A DNA stretch of 64,000 nucleotides from Candidatus Obscuribacter phosphatis (lineage in GTDB: Bacteria > Cyanobacteriota > Vampirovibrionia > Obscuribacterales > Obscuribacteraceae). The notes beneath the pieces were generated by a model. The model searched no databases. It was not told the DNA's origin and saw only the letters and a program-made list of their open reading frames with translations. Below, piece after piece: positions 35,708 to 44,445 of the stretch (the first letter of the stretch is position 1; each line of letters begins with the position of its first letter). A program made the translations under genes and the position numbers. Location: positions 7,424 to 71,423 of the forward strand of contig MOYA01000005.1 of the NCBI GenBank assembly GCA_001899315.1, written 5' to 3'.

Positions 35708-36505
35708 TTAAACAACTAGCCGCCTCCTAGCGCAGCCGCTGTACTCTTTCAGTCGGCCATTCTTCTTGATTCGCGGTAACTCACTCAACAATGCAAGTGA
35801 TTCTGACGCAGGATTGGGCATGGCATCACTTATCCACTGAGGCAGAAACTTACGATAGGAATTAGCCAGCACTCTTTCATCCCGACTAAATCTAGCGTAA
35901 AGCAAGAGCAAGCGCTGCCGCAGACCTTCTCTATCCTGACAAGCAACGCGGCGACCTTCCAGCCAAATCTCCCTCAACGCACGACCGACCCGCGTCTCGC
36001 CAAGTGCCTTCTTTCTATTACCAATCTCTTTGACAAACACTCGCTCCTCCTCTTGCACGAATGGGCGCCCTCCAACCAAGGTAAAAACTCCTGGTCTCTC
36101 GAAGCTCGCACAGCTGCCTGTTGTAGCGAACTCCAGAACAGCTTGATTTGCATCTTCAGCCGTCTGAGATGCCGACGAGGCTGATACCAATAGCGGTGCG
36201 GCAAATGCTCTCCGTTTTGCAGCCGCTATTTCTAGACTCGAAATCAATCTTGACTTGGATGAACCAACCATGCGAAAAACGCCAGGCGTCAGGCGTTCTA
36301 AAACTCCAGCCTTCACCGCTCTAGATAAATAAGAATCGAGCGTGCTTCGCTTTTTGACAAGCGGAATCAAGTCCCTGGTTGTGAATATCTTGTCTACGCC
36401 TAGACAAGCCAGATAACGCCTAACATAACAAAGGGCGTTATAAACCTTATCAGCAGCGCCTTTGCCAGCCCTACGAGTTCTTGTCGTTTTCCTAATACCA
36501 TCCAT
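35708..36505 (-). CDS. AbiEi-antitoxin-like winged-helix protein
   Basis: ATG at 36505 with GAGGAGGT seven bases upstream. Residues ~25-85 resemble the N-terminal winged helix of AbiEi-type antitoxins and DUF6088: YVRRYL, then IFTTRDLIPLVKKRSTLDSYLSRAVKAGVLERLTPGVFRM. The following ~100 residues contain a possible second domain, and the C-terminus is Arg-rich. In type IV AbiE systems a nucleotidyltransferase toxin (AbiEii) follows the antitoxin; none is present on either side. It may be an orphan regulator. Confidence 0.7.
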   Translation of the reverse strand: MDGIRKTTRTRRAGKGAADKVYNALCYVRRYLACLGVDKIFTTRDLIPLVKKRSTLDSYLSRAVKAGVLERLTPGVFRMVGSSKSRLISSLEIAAAKRRAFAAPLLVSASSASQTAEDANQAVLEFATTGSCASFERPGVFTLVGGRPFVQEEERVFVKEIGNRKKALGETRVGRALREIWLEGRRVACQDREGLRQRLLLLYARFSRDERVLANSYRKFLPQWISDAMPNPASESLALLSELPRIKKNGRLKEYSGCARRRLVV

Positions 36506-36870
36506 AAAGAAGACCTCCTCAACAGCTGAAGACAGGTAAGAATGCCGCTCTGCACACAATAATAGAGACGAACTTTTCGAAGAAAAAGTTCAAAAGGGCA
36601 AGATTAAATTTTCCCCTTGGCAATCTCGCGACTCGCCAAAAACCTTGTCGCGACAGGCGTTGAAGAAACTGCAAGAAAAAATCTGGAATCTCTTGCAAAA
36701 ACCTGGAGAACTCCCGAGCAATGACAAAATCTGACTCCACGGAGGCTTATAGTAGCTCGCCGGCAAAAAAGAACTAAAAGAACGAAGCGAGTGTTGCACA
36801 CTCGCTTCGCAAAGAAATCGCCACAGTCACCGGATTTCTTTATTCAGCCTGAGAACTAGTCCCTCATTAT
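36506..36870. other. 365-bp intergenic region
   Basis: No gene is supported. It holds the promoter region of the AbiEi-like gene and the terminator hairpin of the small membrane protein at 36871. TGTCGCGACA near 36645 is a 10-bp palindrome. Confidence 0.5.
36765..36809 (-). terminator. Intrinsic terminator of the 36871 gene
   Basis: CGAAGCGAGTG and CACTCGCTTCG (36783-36793 and 36799-36809) form a perfect 11-bp stem with a 5-nt loop. On the minus strand it is followed by TTCTTTTAGTTCTTTTTT. Confidence 0.8.
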
Positions 36871-37119
36871 TTAGGACTTGTCCCGAGAGCAGAACAGAAG
36901 CAGTCCGAGAATCTCGGCGAGACAGAAGAGCAAGAAGACCGCTAGAACAACGGGCGGACCTCCTTCCCAGTAGAGGTAGGCGATCGCGGGTGATAAGAGA
37001 ATCACCCAAAACCAGAGAATTGTCGCCTGGTTTCGATAAAGGGATCGCCCCTTACCGACATAGGCTGCGCAGACAAAGCCGAGCAGACCGAGCACTGCGC
37101 TGATGATAAACAGGGTCAA
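36871..37119 (-). CDS. Small membrane protein
   Basis: TTG start at 37119 with AGAGGAGAG about six bases upstream. The 82 residues have three membrane spans (about 2-20, 33-50 and 55-75) with a short basic loop KGRSLYRNQ between the first two. No family recognised. It lies 82 nt after the RseP-type protease gene on the same strand and ends in a strong terminator, so it is probably the last gene of that transcript. Confidence 0.65.
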   Translation of the reverse strand: MTLFIISAVLGLLGFVCAAYVGKGRSLYRNQATILWFWVILLSPAIAYLYWEGGPPVVLAVFLLFCLAEILGLLLFCSRDKS

Positions 37120-37201
37120 TTATTTCTCTCCTCTATTGTAGAGCAGCCACAAGCAAGGACAAAGCCTTGCTTGTGGCGCCCATTTGAACGATTGTGGCGA
37201 C

Positions 37202-38392
37202 CTACTTGCCGCCGACGATGTGCTTCATGTCGTTGAAGAGCCCCAATGCGAAGAGCCCGATCAGAAGCACAAAGAAGAGGTTGGAGAGTAGAGCCTTGGT
37301 CTTGGCATTGACCGGCTTTCCGGTGATGCCTTCGATCAAGAAGAAGACGATGTGTCCACCGTCGAGCATCGGAATCGGCAGGATGTTCATGACCGCCAGG
37401 TTGATCGAAATGACGACCAAGAACCAGACGAAGTCAAAAACACCTGAGCCGAGAGCTCCGGCGCCCATCTGAACGATTCCGACGATGCCGCGCACTTCCA
37501 TGTCGGCGTCGGAAATGTTGGCCGGCTTTTCAACCAAGCCAAACATCATGCCGAAGCCCTTCACGGTCATGTCGAGCATGCGCCCGGTAACCGTGACAGA
37601 TTGAGCTGCGGCTTCGCCGACACTCATCTCTTTGTAGTAACGCTCGGCATTGACACCAATGCCGATACCAATGACGCCATCGTTGTTCGGCGTCACCGTG
37701 GTCGTGAACTCGCCGCTGGGACGCTTGACCACAACGGTAACAGGCTTGCCCTTGTTGTCCTTGAGAGCACGGGAGAGATCGTCGGGAGCGACGATCTTGC
37801 GGCCGTCCACCGAGACGAACTGATCCTGAGGCTGAAGACCAGCATCACGAGCCATCGTCACCTGACCAGACAGGTCCTTGACGAAGGTGTAATGCACCTT
37901 GTAATCAGGCTGCCCCTGGAAGGCGAAGAGCGCGAAGAGCATCAGCACTGCAGAGACCAGGTTGAATACCACACCGGCGGCGGCAACGGCGATGCGCTGC
38001 CAGACCGGGAAGACGCGGAAATTCTTCGGAACTTCGCCGCCTTGCTTGGCCACTTCGTTGAGAGTGCTCTCATCGAGCAACTCGGGAATGGAGACATAGC
38101 CGCCGGCAAGAATGGGGGCGATTCGGAATTCGGTTTCCCAGAATCTGCCGATCACCCAGGACCATTCGCGCTTGCCGAAACCGATGGAAAAGACTGGAGT
38201 CTGCATGCCGCACAGCCGCGCCACAAGCCAGTGACCCAGCTCATGGATGGTGATAAGCAGGCAGAGCCCGAGAATCATGATGATGATGGAAGGCAAGCCT
38301 CCCACGCCGGCCATCAGGTCGGACATCATGCTGCCGCCGCCGGAAAAGGCGAATGCGGCAAGAAAGAGGGGAAAGGTAAGCAGTCGAAACAT
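37202..38392 (-). CDS. rseP: RseP-like site-2 (M50) membrane metalloprotease
   Basis: The protein cleaves membrane-spanning substrates, classically anti-sigma factors. The HExxH zinc motif is His50-Glu-Leu-Gly-His54 in the first conserved helix, and the third ligand Asp344 is in MLDGG, the usual NxxPxPxLDGG form (NILPIPMLDGGH). A PDZ domain lies between (~150-250, with DAGLQPQDQFVSVDG). GAGGAG precedes the ATG. FtsH is encoded 131 nt upstream, with a hairpin between them. RseP and FtsH both act in membrane protein quality control. Confidence 0.92.
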   Translation of the reverse strand: MFRLLTFPLFLAAFAFSGGGSMMSDLMAGVGGLPSIIIMILGLCLLITIHELGHWLVARLCGMQTPVFSIGFGKREWSWVIGRFWETEFRIAPILAGGYVSIPELLDESTLNEVAKQGGEVPKNFRVFPVWQRIAVAAAGVVFNLVSAVLMLFALFAFQGQPDYKVHYTFVKDLSGQVTMARDAGLQPQDQFVSVDGRKIVAPDDLSRALKDNKGKPVTVVVKRPSGEFTTTVTPNNDGVIGIGIGVNAERYYKEMSVGEAAAQSVTVTGRMLDMTVKGFGMMFGLVEKPANISDADMEVRGIVGIVQMGAGALGSGVFDFVWFLVVISINLAVMNILPIPMLDGGHIVFFLIEGITGKPVNAKTKALLSNLFFVLLIGLFALGLFNDMKHIVGGK

Positions 38393-38439
38393 ACCAGATA
38401 CTCCTCAGGCTTTCGAGCCTGATATTCTTGTTCGATTTT

Positions 38440-38493
38440 GAAAATGACGGAGGCGCCCGCTGGGAAGAGTTAGTTCCCTTGGCGAGCGCCTCC
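38440..38493 (-). terminator. Hairpin between ftsH and rseP
   Basis: GGAGGCGCCCGC (38449-38460) pairs with GCGAGCGCCTCC (38482-38493), one mismatch, with an inner GGGAA/TTCCC stem. On the minus strand GTCATTTTC follows, so the T-run is short and readthrough into rseP is plausible. Confidence 0.65.
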
Positions 38494-38523
38494 GCCCGTG
38501 AGAGTCAGTCCCTGACGTCCGCC

Positions 38524-40752
38524 TTAGACCGGCTTGTTCGAGCCGTCGCTGGCAGTCTTGTCCGGTTCAGCTGCGGTGGCGCCAGGGGCGACCACAGCCT
38601 TGTCCGCCGCAGCAGGAGCCGCAGCAGCAGAATCCGCAGCAGGAGCGGAATCGGTAGCCACACCGGAAGTCACGCCGGGAGCCCCATCGGTCTGGGCCGG
38701 TGCGGCGATGAGCGCGACCGCAGTCGTGATCGTCGCAACCGAGCCGCTGTTCGTCGCGTCTGGAGCCGCAACCGCGGTCTGGGCCGGAGCCTTGGCAGGC
38801 ACGGCGCAGACTGTCTCGTTGCGCAGCTTGACGAACTCAGGTCCGAGGATGGTCTCCTTCTCCATCAGCACGTCGACGACCTTCATGAAGCAGTCGGCAT
38901 CACGCTTGAGCATGGCCACGACTTCGTTGTAGCACTCGTCGATGATGCGACGGACTTCTTCGTCGATCTTGTCGGCCAGCGCCGGACCAACCTGGTGGTT
39001 GTTGGCGAGCTGACGACCGAGGAAGGGATTGCCACCGCCTTCGCCGATGCAGATCGGGCCGAGCTTGGACATGCCGAGTTCGGTGACCATCTTGGTGGCG
39101 ATGTTCCAGACCTGCTTGAAGTCGTTGGAGGCGCCGGTGTCGACGGTGTTCAGGAAGACTTCCTGCGCCACACGACCACCCAGGGCCATGCGGATGCGGG
39201 CCTTGAGCATGGTGTCGGTCATGCCGTAACGATCGCTCGAGGGCATGGCCATGGTGTAGCCCAGCGCGCGAGCGCGGGGAACGATGGTGATCTTGGTGAC
39301 CGGGTCGCCGCCCATGTCACGCTCGAAGGCGTCCTGGGAGACCCAGGCATGACCCAGCTCGTGCACGGCGGTGTTGAGCATGTCGAGACGCGACATGCGC
39401 TTGGCGCGACCTTCCTTGGCCGGACCCATCTGAACGCGGTCGGCAGCCTCGTCGAGGTCTTCCATCGTGATCTTCTCGGGCACGCGAGCCACCGCGTCCG
39501 CCTGGCTCACACCGGCGTCGGTCAGCTTCTTGATCTCGCGGTCGATGCGGCGATTGGCCACGCGAGCCGACTCGTTCATCAGCTCTGCCAGCTGGGCGCC
39601 GCTGAAGCCCGGGGTATTGCTGGCGATGACATCGAGCGAGATGTTGTCGGACAGCTTCTTGTTGCGGCTGTGCACCTTGAGGATGCCGATACGGCCGTGC
39701 TTGTCGGGCGCATCCACGAGGATGTGCAGACCGAAGCGACCGGGGCGGGTGAGCGCCGGGTCGAGGATGTCCGGACGGTTGGTGGCAGCCATGAAGATGA
39801 TGCCTTCGTTGTCGTTGAAGCCATCCATCTCGACCAGGATCTGGTTCAGGGTCTGCTCACGCTCGTCGTTGCCGCCACCAACGCCGGTGCCACGCTGGCG
39901 ACCGACGGCGTCGATTTCGTCGATGAAGATGACGGCGGGGCGCTTCTCACGACCCTTCTGGAAGAAGTCGCGGACACGGCGAGCGCCGACACCGACGAAC
40001 ATCTCCACGAAAGCCGAGCCGGAGATCTCGTGGAACTCGGCACCAGCTTCGCCGGCGACAGCCTTGGCCAGCAGGGTCTTACCGTTGCCGGGGTCACCGA
40101 TGAGCAGAACACCGGACGGAGCCTTGCCGCCCAGACGCTTGAGACGCCCCGGATTGCTCAGATAGCTGACGATTTCCATCAGCTCCTGCTTGGCTTCTTC
40201 GGCACCGGCGACGTCCTTGAACGTCACCACTTCCTTCGACTTCTGCCCCTGCGGAATGCGGGTGACCTGGTTGACCATGCCGCCCTGCGGGCCACCGCGG
40301 CGCATGAACCAGAAGAACAGCACGAAGATGCCGATCATGATGATCAGACCGCCGTAGCTCTCCCAGACGCCGGGCTCCTTCTTCTGGACTTCTACAGCGA
40401 CATTGCCCTTGCCGGCGGCATCGAGCAGCACCTGGGTGCCGGCTTCGCCGGGCAGCTCGACGCGGGCCCTCGTGCCATCAGCCTTTTCGACGATGGCGGT
40501 CTGAACCCCATAGGCTTCCTTCAGGAAGATGACCTTCTTGATGGAGCCGGGGTTCTGAGTGAGATCCCGCTGGAGCTCGCTGTAGCCGAGCTTGACCTCG
40601 ACAGGGGCACCGCGGGTATTGGTGGTGGTGGTGGAGACCTGGCCGGAGTCGCTCGCGCTCGGCTGCTGGTGCGAGCCAACGAAGTTGGGCGCAGACAGAG
40701 CCAGAGCAAAGATGACGGCAACCAGGGCAAGCAAAACATATTTGAGTTTCAT
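38524..40752 (-). CDS. ftsH: FtsH ATP-dependent zinc metalloprotease
   Basis: Two spans (about 4-21 and 134-151) flank a ~110-residue extracytoplasmic FtsH domain. The AAA+ domain has Walker A GDPGNGKT (219-226; usual FtsH is GPPGTGKT), Walker [11 protein letters not shown] and [10 protein letters not shown]-type sensor region as NRPDILDPA. The protease site is His464-Glu-Leu-Gly-His468, with Leu where Ala is common. The last ~80 residues are an Ala/Thr/Pro-rich tail not found in model FtsH proteins. GAGG precedes the ATG. Codons are strongly C/G-ending. Confidence 0.95.
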   Translation of the reverse strand: MKLKYVLLALVAVIFALALSAPNFVGSHQQPSASDSGQVSTTTTNTRGAPVEVKLGYSELQRDLTQNPGSIKKVIFLKEAYGVQTAIVEKADGTRARVELPGEAGTQVLLDAAGKGNVAVEVQKKEPGVWESYGGLIIMIGIFVLFFWFMRRGGPQGGMVNQVTRIPQGQKSKEVVTFKDVAGAEEAKQELMEIVSYLSNPGRLKRLGGKAPSGVLLIGDPGNGKTLLAKAVAGEAGAEFHEISGSAFVEMFVGVGARRVRDFFQKGREKRPAVIFIDEIDAVGRQRGTGVGGGNDEREQTLNQILVEMDGFNDNEGIIFMAATNRPDILDPALTRPGRFGLHILVDAPDKHGRIGILKVHSRNKKLSDNISLDVIASNTPGFSGAQLAELMNESARVANRRIDREIKKLTDAGVSQADAVARVPEKITMEDLDEAADRVQMGPAKEGRAKRMSRLDMLNTAVHELGHAWVSQDAFERDMGGDPVTKITIVPRARALGYTMAMPSSDRYGMTDTMLKARIRMALGGRVAQEVFLNTVDTGASNDFKQVWNIATKMVTELGMSKLGPICIGEGGGNPFLGRQLANNHQVGPALADKIDEEVRRIIDECYNEVVAMLKRDADCFMKVVDVLMEKETILGPEFVKLRNETVCAVPAKAPAQTAVAAPDATNSGSVATITTAVALIAAPAQTDGAPGVTSGVATDSAPAADSAAAAPAAADKAVVAPGATAAEPDKTASDGSNKPV

Positions 40753-40887
40753 TCTTAGCCTCTTGCTAAAAGATAGGGTTACCCCTATTTCGTTTTACGG
40801 GCAGCGGGCATGGATGCGACTTTCGCGCAACCTCTGCCGCCCTGCACCGATCAAGTGGGAAACTGGCGAGAGAGCGGCAGCCCGAAA

Positions 40888-41487
40888 TCAGGCTTCGCCG
40901 TCGTTCTCGTCGGAGGCAGCAGCGCTGCGATCGACCGGCGGCTTGCGAATGACGCCGTACTTGATCATGCGCTCGCGCGTCACCTGGAAGGCGGTCTGGT
41001 TGCCGTATTCACGCGCGATGTTGAGCTGCTGGAAGAGGCGAACCTCGACAGGCTGACCGACGGCAGCCCAAGCAGCGATGCCGTTCGGCTCGTCGGCCAT
41101 GACGACGCCGGCGCGGGTGAGGAAGGCCTCACCGGTCATGACGTTGAAGGTGTACTCGATGCGCTCCTTCAGCTCGGCTTCCAGATCGTCCTTGCGGCTG
41201 CGCAGACCGATGGAAGCCAGGCGAGCCGGCTTGCCGATCGCAGCCCAGTCGTCGCGCGACTTGAGCGTGCCTTCCACGACACTGCCGTCGGAAGCCAGCT
41301 TGATGCAGCCGGTGGCGGCATCGGCGGAGACTTCGTAGACATACTTGCTGGTGCTCTTCTTGCTGCCGGCTTCGGACATCTCGAGGGCCTTGATCCAGGC
41401 CTTGAGGCCGAAGATCATCGAGCCCTTCGCCTTCTTGAGGAGCTTCTCGGCATCGACAGGGGAACGTGTGTTGGTTGTGGTTTTCAT
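40888..41487 (-). CDS. Protein of unknown function upstream of ftsH
   Basis: The ATG at 41487 follows AAGGAAT. The 199-residue protein is hydrophilic with a basic N-terminus (EKLLKKAKGS) and no signal or membrane span. Mixed strands and helices are suggested: SKYVYEVSADAATGCIKLAS, then DDLEAELKERIEYTFNVMTG. The family is not recognised. It shares strand and codon style with ftsH 135 nt downstream and may be co-transcribed with it. A second start with a perfect AGGAGG lies upstream in another frame (41545). Confidence 0.55.
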   Translation of the reverse strand: MKTTTNTRSPVDAEKLLKKAKGSMIFGLKAWIKALEMSEAGSKKSTSKYVYEVSADAATGCIKLASDGSVVEGTLKSRDDWAAIGKPARLASIGLRSRKDDLEAELKERIEYTFNVMTGEAFLTRAGVVMADEPNGIAAWAAVGQPVEVRLFQQLNIAREYGNQTAFQVTRERMIKYGVIRKPPVDRSAAASDENDGEA

Positions 41488-42404
41488 TTGTCGGGATTCC
41501 TTGTGGTTGTTGTGACGAGTGCGCAGCGTCGACCATCGCCCACATGGCGATAGCCTCCTGTAAATGACGGAGTTAGGCTGCAAAACTCGTTCGGGTTTGG
41601 ATTGTCTTCGGATGAGAAAGGGGTCAAAAGACTGATTTCGAAGTGCAACCTCTCATCGTTGAGTCGCACTACGCTGCACGGGCCCTTGATGCAAGCGGTT
41701 AGGCATGCCGGTCGGGATCGCCCCACCATGCAGTTGAAACTAGCTCTGGACCAGGAAGATGCGCGAGATTGCCTCGACGCGCCGTCCACTGTCCCTCCAC
41801 ACCATGTCGTCAGACAGTCACAAACCCATCTTCTCGATTGAGTCTGCGCCCTCGTGACACACGCTTCCGAACTGGTGTTCGTCCGCGCCAGAAGAGTCCC
41901 AACGCAGCCCCGAGGCTGTCGATGTCTCCGGCGTCGGCTGGATAAGGTGCTATTTGCTAGTAAGAGCTTTCCTGAAATTCAGGATGTGTTCACTCAGAGA
42001 ACCAGGTTCCAAAGTTGGAGAGTCGTTAGTGCTCTTGGATGTGTATTTCCTGGGTTTATGGAATCTGAGTGGAAAGAAAAGGGCATTTGAAGTCTATGGG
42101 CCTATAGAGTTAATAGACAAGGTGAACCTCTTATCTAGAACTTGATATCTTTTCCATAAAGACTGTGGGCCAAGGCGCTGCCGAATATGGTGAAACCTGC
42201 TCATACGGGCAGAGAAGCAACTTGCCAAGGGGAGCCGCCAAGCCCCGTTTATCAATTAGCGCAACCTCAATCACCTTGACAAGCAAGGTCCTATTTCAGA
42301 GCGCAATTTGAAGGCTTTAATAAGGCTTCGCCCGATGGTTTTCAAGCCTCCTAAACTATTCTTGTTTGCTTTACGTTGCGCCTAAATCAGCTGGGAGAAT
42401 CTTG
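41488..42404. other. 917-bp region between divergent genes
   Basis: No gene is supported. The left edge contains AGGAGG (41554-41559, minus strand) eight bases before an out-of-frame ATG at 41545, within a hairpin ATCGCC/GGCGAT. The rest shows no repeat, RNA gene or strong hairpin. Confidence 0.5.
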
Positions 42405-43223
42405 ATGCTCTACGAACTATTCGGAACAGACCGCCCGGTCATTGGCGTCATCCACCTTTTGCCCCTGCCCGGGTCACCTCGTTATGGAGGAGACCTCGAA
42501 CCCGTCCTTTTGAGAGCCGAACAAGAAGCCACAGCCCTGGCAAGTGGTGGCGCCCACGGTATCATCATCGAGAACTTCTTTGATGCGCCCTTCGTCAAAA
42601 ACAGAGTCGATACATCCACAGCCTGCGCCTTAGCCCTAGCCGTCCAACGCACCGCCGTTATCTGCGATCTACCAATCGGGGTGAACGTCTTGCGCAATGA
42701 CGGCTTGACCGCCTTAGCAGTAGCAGCCACCGCCGGAGCCCAGTTCATCAGGGTCAATGTCTTGAGCGGCGCCATGGTCACAGACCAAGGTCTAATTGAA
42801 GGCGAAGCCCATGAGCTGCATATGTATCGACGCTTGCTGGCAGCCCAGAGCTCGGTAAGAATATTGGCAGACGTCATGGTTAAACATGCCAGCCCCCTTG
42901 GTCAAGACAGCGATATTGGACGAGCCGCCGCCGACACAGTCAAAAGAGGACTGGCGGACGGCATCATTGTAAGCGGCTCCAGCACAGGCGCCCCGCCCAA
43001 TTGGGACGATCTAAATAATGTCAGAGAAGCCCTGCCCGACACGCCGATTTTGATAGGCAGCGGCACCACCAGCGAAAACTGCTCCGCCCTGCTTGGTATC
43101 GCCAACGGTGTCATTGTCGCCAGCTCGCTCAAGCGCCAAGGGGTCCTGGAAAACCCTATAGATGTGGAAAGAGTGCGCCATCTCGTCAAAGCAGTGCAGA
43201 ATTGCCCGAGCCAACCAGACTAA
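42405..43223 (+). CDS. btpA: BtpA/SgcQ-family TIM-barrel protein
   Basis: The ATG at 42405 follows GGGAGA. The 272-residue protein matches the BtpA family: VIGVIHLLPLPGSPRY at the N-terminus, GGAHGIIIENFFDAPF, then CDLPIGVNVLRND and ILADVMVKHASP, closing with VSGSSTGAPPNW and PILIGSGTTSEN, all at barrel strand ends. In cyanobacteria BtpA supports photosystem I accumulation; in other bacteria the family is linked to nucleoside or sugar metabolism. No photosynthesis gene is near, so the second role is more likely. Confidence 0.9.
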   Translation: MLYELFGTDRPVIGVIHLLPLPGSPRYGGDLEPVLLRAEQEATALASGGAHGIIIENFFDAPFVKNRVDTSTACALALAVQRTAVICDLPIGVNVLRNDGLTALAVAATAGAQFIRVNVLSGAMVTDQGLIEGEAHELHMYRRLLAAQSSVRILADVMVKHASPLGQDSDIGRAAADTVKRGLADGIIVSGSSTGAPPNWDDLNNVREALPDTPILIGSGTTSENCSALLGIANGVIVASSLKRQGVLENPIDVERVRHLVKAVQNCPSQPD

Positions 43224-43267
43224 ACTGGACTGCACTTAATTGGTCTAAACGGCACTAAACTGGACTG
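43220..43267. repeat. Direct repeat between convergent genes
   Basis: CTAAACTGGACTG occurs at 43220-43232 and 43255-43267, with the partial copy CTAAACGG between them. The first overlaps the BtpA stop. No terminator hairpin is visible between these convergent genes. Confidence 0.7.
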
Positions 43268-43282
43268 AAATAAACAGGTCAA

Positions 43283-44395
43283 CTAAATTGGCGGCTTAGC
43301 CGGGGCGGTTACATCTCCGGCCGCCCCGCCATAAGCAGAGACACTACTGGCTGTGCCGCTGTTTGAGCTTTTATTTGCTGTCGTATTTGCCCCGGTACTT
43401 GACCCGGCACTTGCCCCGGCACTTGCCCCGGTACTTGCCCCGGTACTTGCCCCGGTACTTGACCCAGTATTTGACCCGGCATTTGAAACCGAAATGGAAC
43501 CAGCGCTGGTCCCTGCTCTAGCAGTATCTTGTAAATTTGCTTGCCCGGCGGCCGCCTGCTCAGTTTTCAACGAATTGATGATCCGCATAAAGTCGGCATC
43601 GGTCTGATACATCCAACATTTGACACGGTCCACCCAAATGACCATGTCCACGATCGCCTTGGCCAAGTCTTGATTATCTTGCTTAAGACGGGCAACAACC
43701 CATTCGGGCAATTCCACCGAGTTTTCACTGCCGGGCATACGAGCCAATTGCACCAGCCCGCCGGCAAACCAGTCGGCAATAATCAAAGTCAATTCGCGCC
43801 CCGAAAGAGAGAGATGGCTGAGCGATTCAGAAACCGAGCGCACTCCATCTATACGCTCCAACCCCGGATTGGTCATCAACTTACGAGCATAGTCACCGCG
43901 GTCTTTGTCTTCGACCACTTTCAAAACGCTATCAGGTCCCACCCCGAGTTCATCGAGATACTGCTTAGCTTCTAGATAAGCCAAGCCATCTTTCAATAGC
44001 CTATCGAAAGTATCATAGGTATCACCGGCGGTATTAAGAAAGATAGTCCGCCCACCGGCCGCCGCTATTCCTTCGGTAAAAGAAAAGGTGCCGCTTTTCC
44101 AGAGGAAGAACTCGAATATCGCTTCTTTGCCTACGAGCCCCTCCACCTCAGCGTGCACCGGCAGGCCGCCATCAATCAAAATGGCACCGAGGCGGGCCCC
44201 TTGCGATATGGTAATTTTTCCAGCCAAACCACCACTCCTGACAAGCTGCAGAAGGTTGGCAAAACTTACTTTGGCTAATTCACCAGAGAGTTGCACTCCG
44301 ACAGGCTCCGCTTGGTCAGGATCGGTAATAAAAACAGCCGCGAATTTAACAGGGCTCTTTTCATAAGTATAACTTCCGAGAGCCTTCGAGACCAT
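43283..44395 (-). CDS. DUF4388 (PATAN) domain protein with Gly/Ala/Ser/Thr tail
   Basis: Residues ~34-130 form a PATAN/DUF4388 domain (VQLSGELAKVSFANLLQLVR, then GKITISQGARLGAILIDGG and EGLVGKEAIFEFFLWKSGTF), known from two-component and gliding regulatory proteins where it mediates protein contacts. A helical middle part follows. The last ~85 residues are low-complexity, built from a 12-bp DNA repeat encoding GAST/GSST units. The start at 44395 is divergent from proS with only 50 bp between, and has no clear Shine-Dalgarno. Confidence 0.8.
   Translation of the reverse strand: MVSKALGSYTYEKSPVKFAAVFITDPDQAEPVGVQLSGELAKVSFANLLQLVRSGGLAGKITISQGARLGAILIDGGLPVHAEVEGLVGKEAIFEFFLWKSGTFSFTEGIAAAGGRTIFLNTAGDTYDTFDRLLKDGLAYLEAKQYLDELGVGPDSVLKVVEDKDRGDYARKLMTNPGLERIDGVRSVSESLSHLSLSGRELTLIIADWFAGGLVQLARMPGSENSVELPEWVVARLKQDNQDLAKAIVDMVIWVDRVKCWMYQTDADFMRIINSLKTEQAAAGQANLQDTARAGTSAGSISVSNAGSNTGSSTGASTGASTGASAGASAGSSTGANTTANKSSNSGTASSVSAYGGAAGDVTAPAKPPI
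43391..43482. repeat. 12-bp coding minisatellite
   Basis: About seven to eight units of GTACTTGCCCCG, varying at one or two bases (GCACTTGCCCCG, GTACTTGACCCG, GTATTTGACCCG). The period preserves frame and gives the GAST/GASA/GSST tail of the PATAN protein. Copy number is likely to vary between strains. Confidence 0.88.
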
Positions 44396-44445
44396 TAGTA
44401 ATATACTAGTTGACCGACCCCAACATATAAATGCAGGAGAACCTT

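Noticed and set aside
38428-40758. 776-residue open frame on the plus strand
   Set aside because: It is antisense to ftsH, whose AAA+ and protease motifs are unmistakable. Long antisense frames are expected in C/G-ending-codon genes.
43391-43482. CRISPR or iteron origin
   Set aside because: The 12-bp units are contiguous, in frame and inside a gene, encoding a low-complexity tail.
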